Below the pieces are notes generated by a model. The model was given only the letters and a program-made list of their open reading frames with translations. It had not been told where the DNA came from and searched no databases. DNA of 64,000 bases from Misgurnus anguillicaudatus (taxonomy: Eukaryota; Chordata; Actinopteri; Cypriniformes; Cobitidae), in NCBI RefSeq assembly GCF_027580225.2, contig NC_073354.2, forward strand, positions 11,136,001 through 11,200,000, in the 5' to 3' direction. The first letter of the stretch is position 1, and the number at the start of each line of letters is the position of its first letter. Below are positions 57,200-64,000 of the stretch, piece after piece. The position numbers were made by a program, and so were the translations under genes.

Positions 57200-57974
57200 T
57201 TGCATTTCTCTACAGACATGTGTTATGACTTTCTACAACTCCACAGACAGGGGGAGACAGAAGACAGGCTGCTGGTCAAAACATTTTAAAACAAGCAACC
57301 ACAAGATGGCGATCTTAAAATGTGTGTAAGACATAGTCACAGGAAGAATATGAACCAGACTCTCTTAATACAATAGATCAGATGTTCTCAACTCTGGCCC
57401 TCGAGATCCACTTTCCTGCAGAGTTTAGCTCAAACCCTGATCAAACCATACCTGTCAACACTCCCATTTTCACACCTATCTCCTGCCCACCTCCCGTTAG
57501 ACATTTCTCTCAGGAAACACAATTTTACACCCATTTATTACCTCAACCTGGCAACCTACAATTCGGTTGTGCTGTTGATATGTGCACAGGTAGACGGGGG
57601 AAGTTGAAGCAAGTATCACTATTAAAAATGGCATCAGAAAGCTCAGGTGGTGTACAAACCATCAAATATTTAAAAAGAGTTTTGGGTAATTACTTTCTGA
57701 ACATTTGTTTCTGGTTGTGCTAGAACATTATTTTGATAGAGAGTTGGCAACTGGCGGCAGACTATTAAGAGCTAGAGATGTCTTTTTTTAGCTGAATGTT
57801 GATACTTAATGAGAATTAACAATGTTTACATTTTTTTTTTATAAACTTTTGACAGTATTGGAGCTAGGCTATACATGAATATCAGCTGACGTCACTCACT
57901 TGTCTTCCGCCATTTTAAGTGGTCTCAAAAGAACTAGAAGCTATGCCTTCAATATGTTGTGAGCACCAAAATCG
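57200..57974. other. MITE-rich middle of duplication unit 1
   Basis: 57382-57440 (GTTCTCAACTCTGGCCCTCGAG) matches one end of a common hAT-type repeat. The overlapping 113-codon frame (57382-57723) starts inside it and has no domain; the copy at 61645-61989 differs by one codon. Confidence 0.45.
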
Positions 57975-58195
57975 CTATTTTTACAACACTAAGAAGGCTC
58001 AACACAACATGATACTTTGCTCGAAGTATCATGCGAACACCATTACAGCCAAAGGCATTTGTTCAAAACCTGTCTTTTTTAGTAAACTCTGTGTACACAA
58101 ACAATGTTCTCAATGCTCGCGTTTATGTGTAGAGATCCAGGTGATACTTCGAGGAAGGTTTCATGTTGTGTCGCACCTTCTTAGTGTTGTAAAAA
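57975..58195. repeat. Long inverted repeat (hairpin), copy 1; copy 2 at about 62240-62462
   Basis: TTTTTACAACACTAAGAAGG...AACATGATACTTTGCTCGAAGTATCA pairs with the complement ending CACCTTCTTAGTGTTGTAAA over ~55 bases with few mismatches, around a ~110 base loop. Both tandem units have it. It could be a MITE core; no flanking TSD seen. Confidence 0.65.
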
Positions 58196-58465
58196 AAAGT
58201 ATTTGGCAGTGGACAGCAGCTGGAAGAACGCATCAGGGATCGAGTAGGCATCACACCCTAACCAAGATTTTTTTTTAAGTAGCGTTTTTTTATGACAGTC
58301 AAGGTGCGACATTTTGTCTTTCGTAGCCCTTTACTGTATCCGTAAGAATCATAGACAGTAAAAGATAAGAAATCCGTAAATCGTAGCAAGCCAGCCAATG
58401 CTTGTCAGTAGCCTACTGGTACTCAGTAGGTCACTCTCTGTGTGTCTCATTAGTTCACTAGCTCG

Positions 58466-59602
58466 TAAATCAGTCTGTGAATACCAAGTTATTATTCCGT
58501 CAAAGAACAGCGCTCTTGGATGTTACGTTAAACTTAATGGGATTAATGTCTTGTCACATCTTATGGACACTTGGAAAGAGGAATGTAAACACTCATTTTT
58601 TTCTGGAGCTATATCTCTTATCACAACGCGAAAACACTGTGGAACTGCAGGTAAGCACCGCAGCTTTTAAATGTGGACATTGATAATTTAATTAATCGCG
58701 ACGTGACTATTAAAACATGTTATGAGAATATCGCCACTGATATATTTATAAGCAGCATGCAAAAACATCTCTCTGACACTTATAAAAAACAGTTTTATAT
58801 AGTACTGACAAGAACGAAGTCTAATAATAACCGAGTGCTCGTATCGCGATAAGATTAAATGGTAAACCAATAGTAACATTATATAAGTATAGTTTTATTA
58901 ACTTTTACCTCGCGCCAAAACAATAACAACACAAAAGACACTAAATATGAATAAGAAAACAAGTAATAGTTTGATCATGACACCAAATACTGCTGATTTG
59001 ATCTCATTTTGACCATCAAAAACAAACAACGCCAACATGAGAGCAGGGAATCCCTGTCAGAGATGTAGCCCAGAGAGGGCGGTGGTCAGCGGGGCAAGTG
59101 AACACTGATGTCCGCTCATGCTTTGGTTCTCATACGTACCGAATCTCACTAAGCAAACGTTCAAACAGGCGCTATCTTTACTAATCGACTGTAGATTTAA
59201 ATATAATAAATATATATTCTCGACTGAACTAATCTTAAAACTACACTTTGTGACCAAGAAACGTTAATATAAAGAAACGCCTATCCGTCCATTGAGTTGT
59301 TATGAGATTCAAAGAAGCCGAAAGTGTTACCTGTCATTCTGGCCGCCCTCAAATTCGTGGCGGAAGAAGTAGTTCTCAAACAAAGAGGCTTTTAAAATTA
59401 CTCCGTTGTTGTTTTTTTAGTTTTCGTTTTTCAAACGTGTGACGTCGAACTGTTGTATAAAAGCAATATCGCTCTCGGAGTCGTGTGATATAGCTCTATA
59501 TCATCATGGCTGTGATTGCCTCCGGCCTCGTGCCTCTGGCCTTATCACAGCCGTGATGATATAGAGCTATATCACACTCCTACTCGAGCGATATTGCTTA
59601 AG
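58466..59602. mobile_element. Non-autonomous element, second copy of 50361-51414
   Basis: Same order of unique words as 50361-51414. The right end here has a larger palindrome (AAGCAATATCGCTC...GCTCTATATCATCATGGCTG and its complement, 59460-59600), half of which is missing in the other copy. Unit 2 of the tandem lacks it. Confidence 0.7.
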
Positions 59603-62600
59603 TATATCGTTGCTGTCCGATGAAAACCACGTATGTCCACTTTGTCGATTTTGAGATTTTTCGACGGATTGAATGTCCAGGTTCATTTCCGTATACAGTA
59701 TGCTTCACATTTCTAAATGGCCAATGAAAAGATGTGAAATCATGTCATCTGATTTTCACGTATATCCATTTGGTCGTGTATCTCCCGCCCTGTGGAAGCA
59801 TCTCGCCGATCTCCTGAAGTTCCATCGAAGCTCAGCACTGGATGTAGCCGAATAAACATAGCCTGGTGAGACAATGACTTTGCTTCATTGAGGTAAACGT
59901 TTCCTCCCTGACGCCAGACGTACGTCTAGGATTGACAAAATTACCGTTGGACTGTGCAAACAAAGTATCTGTCTAGCATTACCATGTCAGTGTATTGATT
60001 CATTGTCCCTTCATAGTTTGCAAGAGACATTTAATACATGTATAATTAATATTAAATAAATTAAACGTATTTAATAAACTAAGACGTAGGCTATTTAATA
60101 AACTGTCAATATGAAAACGCGACTTGGGCATTCTAAATAATGATCGGAAGAACGCGTATCAACCACCGTTACTGTAAAATATGCACGTATGTCCATTTAA
60201 ACTCAATTTTGGTCAAATGTGGATTATATCATTACACTGGCAAGAATATGGTTACATGTAAAGATGCCGTACCAAGTATGACAACGCTACATTCAACTGC
60301 TTTTGAAATACAATGTTTTTTTCACTTCCTGAAAAGTAACTGTTTCGGACATACGTGAGTTTCATTGGGCAGCGACGATATATGGGGATGATTAGTAGGC
60401 CAATGGGAAAATTTGGCCAGGATGCCAGGGCATAACCCTTTTTTTCTTTTCAAAAGACATCCTGTCTTCATACCTACCTTACTGTAAACATATGTCGCAA
60501 GAAGTTTTAAAAATGGCACAAATATAATTTTTCACAAAGACTGCTGCCTCGGTTTTTCTGATTATGAAAGGATTGCAATTATTTGCAAAGTCCCTCTGTG
60601 CCATGAAAATAAACTTAATTAAGCACACATTTTATTGCTTTTAAGCCCTGCCACAAAAAGACCAGCTGACATCATGTCAGTGATTGAGAGTGTTGAAGAG
60701 AACAAGGCTTGAGTTCACTCTGTCATGCTGGTTGAGTTAGAATAACAGACTGGGAGATTTAAAAGGAGGGTGGTGGTTGAGACTAATATTCTGCAAAAGG
60801 TGCAGGGATTGGATTGCTGAGAACTGGGGTAAAGTCATTTTTTATGAGGAATCCCCTTTTCGATGGCTTGGCGCATCCGGAAAAAAAAGCATGTCCAGAG
60901 AAGAAAAGGTGAGCGCTACCATCAGTCATTTGTAATGCCAACATTAATGCATCATAAGACCACTGATGTGTGGGGTTGCTTCTCATCCAAAGGAGTGGGC
61001 TCACTCACAATTTTGCCTAAGAACACAGTCATGCATAAAGTATGGTAAAAAAACATCCTCCAAGAGCAACTTCTCCCAACAATCCAAGAACAGTTTGGTG
61101 ATGAACAATGCCTTTTTCAGCATGATGGAGCAATTTGCCATAATGCAAACATGATAACTAAGTGGCTCAGGGAACACAACGTTGAGATTGTGGGTCCAGG
61201 GCCAGGAAACTCCCCATACCTTAATCCCATTTAGAAGTCCAAGCATTGATTATGCAAGAATGGGCTGTCACCAGGATGTGGCCCAGGGCAAATTGCAAGG
61301 GTCTTGAAAAGAAGGACTATTGACTGCAAATATTGATGACACTTTTGAAATGCTTAAAAATATACTTCAGTATACCATAGAAACACTAAAGCAGCAGACT
61401 TTGTGAAATTAATATTTGTGTCATTTTCAAAACTTTGGTCCATGACTTTATATGCATATCAGTTGCATTTCTCCACAGACATGTGTTATGACTTTCTACA
61501 ACTCCACAGACAGGGGGAGACAGAAGACAGGCTGCTGGTCAAAACATTTTAAAACAAGCAACCACAAGATGGCGATCTTAAAATGTGTGTAAGACATAGT
61601 CACAGGAAGAATATGAACCAGACTCTCTTAATACAATAGATCAGATGTTCTCAACTCTAGCCCTCGAGATCCACTTTCCTGCAGAGTTTAGCTCTAACCC
61701 TGATCAAACCATACCTGTCAACACTCCCATTTTCACACCTATCTCCTGCCCACCTCCTATTGTTAGACATTTCTCTCAGGAAACACAATTTTACACCCAT
61801 TTATTACCTCAACCTGGCAACCTACAATTCGGTTGTGCTGTTGATATGTGCACAGGTAGACGGGGGAAGTTGAAGCAAGTATCACTATTAAAAATGGCAT
61901 CAGAAAGCTCAGGTGGTGTACAAACCATCAAATATTTAAAAAGAGTTTTGGGGAATTACTTTCTGAACATTTGTTTCTGGTTGTGCTAGAACATTATTTT
62001 GATAAAGAGTTGGCAACTGGTGGCAGACTATTAATAGCTAGAGATGTCTTTTTTAGCTGTGAATGTTGATACTTAATGAGAATTAACAATGTTTACAATT
62101 TTTTTTATAAACTTTTGACAGTATTGGAGCTAGGCTATACATGAATATCAGCTGACGTCACTCACTTGTCTTCTGCCATTTTAAGTGGTCTCGAAAGAAC
62201 TAGAAGCTATGCCTTCAATATGTTGTGAGCATCAAAATCGCTATTTTTACAACACTAAGAAGGCTCAACACAACATGATACTTTGCTCGAAGTATCATGC
62301 GAACACCATTACAGCCAAAGGCATTTGTTCAAAACCTGTCTTTTTAGTCAACTCTGTGTACACAAACAATGTTCTCAATGCTCGCGTTTATGTGTAGAGA
62401 TCCAGGTGATACTTCGAGGAAAGTTTCATTTTGTGTCGCACCCTTTTAGTGTTGTAAAAAAGTATTTGGCAGTGGACAGCAGCTGGAATAACGCATCAGG
62501 GATCGAGTAGGCATCACACCCTAACCAAGATTTTTTTTTAAGTAGCGTTTTTTTTAATGACAGACAAGGTCAACGCTTGTCAGTAGCCTACTGGTACTCG

Positions 62601-62608
62601 GTAGGTCC
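59603..62608. repeat. Tandem duplication, unit 2 (truncated)
   Basis: Collinear with 55294-58440 at high identity. It stops just after GCCTACTGGTACTCGGTAGGTC, where unit 1 continues into its ~1.1 kb palindromic element. Confidence 0.85.
60500..61452 (+). pseudogene. Tc1-like element with dead transposase, copy 2
   Basis: Collinear with 56240-57187. Same motifs (KKHVQRRKGERYHQS, WGCFSSKGVG, FGDEQCLFQHDGAICHNAN-type) and the same premature stop after NPI. Retains ~35 bases near 60712-60750 that copy 1 has lost. The shared stop shows inactivation predates the duplication. Confidence 0.8.
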
Positions 62609-62676
62609 TCAAGATGGCGGCATGACATAAAAGGTCACATGACTGATTTTCATCTATATAAAATTTTCCATCTTAC

Positions 62677-62996
62677 GGTACATTCACATGGGGCAAAAGC
62701 GTTAACGCTTGACGGAAGGCTTGTCTGAAGCGTGGCCAACAGTCAATCCCAGTGGCAACAACACATGCTTCGGTCTTGCATAAATGTAATTGGCTGGCTC
62801 ACACCAGGTTATTTGCATAAGGCGATCTGATTGGCTGATGCACGCGTTGGTGCTCAAAAAGTTGAGAAATGTTCAACTTTTGCTGTGAGCAACGGCCGTG
62901 ATGCGACGTTGATGGATCCACTATTCAGTTTGGGCATGTTGTCACCCATTAAAAGTAAATGGGAAGCGTTTACGCCTTCGCCCTAAGTGAATGTAC
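62677..62996. mobile_element. MITE with GGTACATTCAC ends
   Basis: GGTACATTCACATGGGGCAA then GCGTTAACGC at the left; GCGTTTACGCCTTCGCCC then TAAGTGAATGTACC at the right, inverted with a few mismatches. ~320 bp, non-coding. TSD unclear. Confidence 0.7.
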
Positions 62997-64000
62997 CATT
63001 ACTGTATAGCGTGCTGGTTAGGGTTTCCTAAAGTGAAACTTATGAGGAGGCATTGGGAGCTGAAAGTATAGAGAAGGGTTTTCTTTCAAATAAGCCTTAT
63101 GATGTTAATTGTTGTTTGACACATGCTATATTATATTTGTGCTATAATTTTAGTGTTATAAAAACAAATGTCACTCCTGTCACTCCTCATTTGTTTAGAG
63201 GAAATAACAACAGACCACAGATTTTTTAGATAAGCATAATCTGGACCGAAATGATGATTAGGTGCGCCTTGGTTAAAAATCTTTCCGGCATAACATGCCA
63301 TATGCGTTATCAACTTTCAGCATCAAATAGCATAAATGCAGAAATAGATTGCTGGTCCAATGAAAGGAGTGAAAATAATCAGAGTACTTACGATAATTTG
63401 ATTGCTCCTCTGATTGCAAATGCCTACTTTTATCTACATTAAATAATTAAATTCTTCATCAAGCTTAATAACAGACTGTAATTGAAATAAAAAAATTAGA
63501 CATTTAGAAAGTCTGAATGTACTGTTACAGTATGCTTGTGCATATGCAAGAGCCTCAGACACAGACATTTTGGATATTGTGTTATCTGCTAGTTATTGTG
63601 TTAGTTAAGGTGCATTTTCAATTATATAAATATACATTTAATCTTTGTGTCTAAATATGTGCAAAAAGACAATGCATTAAAAACATATCCAAAGCCACTT
63701 CTTCAGCATATTAAGCTTTTGTGTTGATTCAAAGTTTCCTTAGATCTTCTGTTCTCTAGTGGCACACATTGACCTTTACTGCCTCACATGAGCAATTGTG
63801 GCTTGGAGCTGGATATTAATGCTCAGTAATGCTTAGTTAGACAGGACACTTCCTCTTTCTCAAGCATCTCTGACATATAAAAACCACAGCATTAGCCTTT
63901 TAGTAAAATGATGTGGGTAATGATGACCTTTGCCAGCAGCCCAAGCAGTGCTTGATAAGCGCTTTAGTAATTTGCAAATTGTTTTAATTGTATTATTATT
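62997..64000. other. Spacer to the window end
   Basis: AT-rich, no recognised gene or repeat. Short frames (63131-63442) overlap on both strands without domains. Confidence 0.35.

Larger units (their letters stand above)
55294..59602. repeat. Tandem duplication, unit 1 (~4.3 kb)
   Basis: Begins AGTATATCGTCGCTGTCCGA. The same text restarts at about 59603 and runs collinearly to about 62608. Unit 1 includes a Tc1 relic, a MITE-rich middle, a hairpin region (57975-58195) and the palindromic element seen also at 50361-51414. It has small deletions relative to unit 2 (for example near 56470) and an ~80 base extra segment near 58310-58390. Confidence 0.85.

Noticed and set aside
57382..57723. 113-codon frame present in both tandem units with an in-frame codon difference
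   Set aside because: It starts inside a MITE end, has no domain, and the two copies are too recent for conservation to mean anything.

Overview
This window looks like gene-poor, repeat-saturated DNA from a ray-finned fish, most likely a cypriniform (carp/zebrafish group). That is an inference. It rests on the mix of hAT, PIF/Harbinger, piggyBac, Tc1, tyrosine-recombinase and Gypsy-type elements, on CR1/L2-like LINE ends and tRNA-type SINE heads, on AT-rich spacers with short CA/CT arrays, and on the absence of any prokaryote-like gene layout. I find no intact host protein gene, rRNA, tRNA or CRISPR array. Almost every recognisable protein is a broken transposon protein. All alignments were made by eye, so boundaries without a quoted target-site duplication (TSD) are approximate.

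Layout. 1-3144: a tyrosine-recombinase (Ngaro/DIRS-like) retrotransposon with split direct repeats, internally deleted, lying inside a second pair of ~48 bp inverted repeats. 4205-7174: minus-strand LINE debris (RT palm, a separate RNase H scrap, a LINE 3' end). 7522-13769: a ~6.25 kb element with ~300 bp terminal inverted repeats (TIRs), a 6-bp TSD and no recognisable transposase. 13776-15151: a hAT-type element inserted exactly across that TSD and carrying a decayed THAP-domain exon. 15195-25000: a chain of hAT, Harbinger-like and foldback MITEs plus SINE pieces, many with clear TSDs. 26383-27541: a dead Tc1 element. 27553-28497: a TIR element with a second MITE nested inside. 30945-35481: a direct duplication in which only one copy received a Harbinger element bearing a Myb/SANT-like gene remnant.

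36616-41894: a solo LTR, then a short LTR element whose upstream LTR contains a 1.5 kb hAT. 43451-49650: a palimpsest. A full-length but dead hAT transposase gene (TTF finger, DUF4371, dimerisation domain) carries a MITE that carries another MITE. It abuts a piggyBac transposase pseudogene split by two independent solo LTRs. Next to it, a 762 bp element with a 10-bp TSD sits in a repeat related to one at 18.9 kb. 49660-54420: Gypsy pol fragments and a ZBED-type hAT fragment, each split by a non-autonomous element. 55294-62608: a ~4.3 kb direct tandem duplication carrying a dead Tc1 in each copy. 62677-62996: a final TIR element, followed by about 1 kb with nothing recognised.

The genes do not work together. 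The coherent story is a relative history of insertions that can be read from TSDs, nesting and paired copies. The items most worth a second look are the unclassified 6.25 kb element, the THAP exon inside a hAT element, the twice-invaded piggyBac gene, and the paired filled/empty site in the 31-35 kb duplication.
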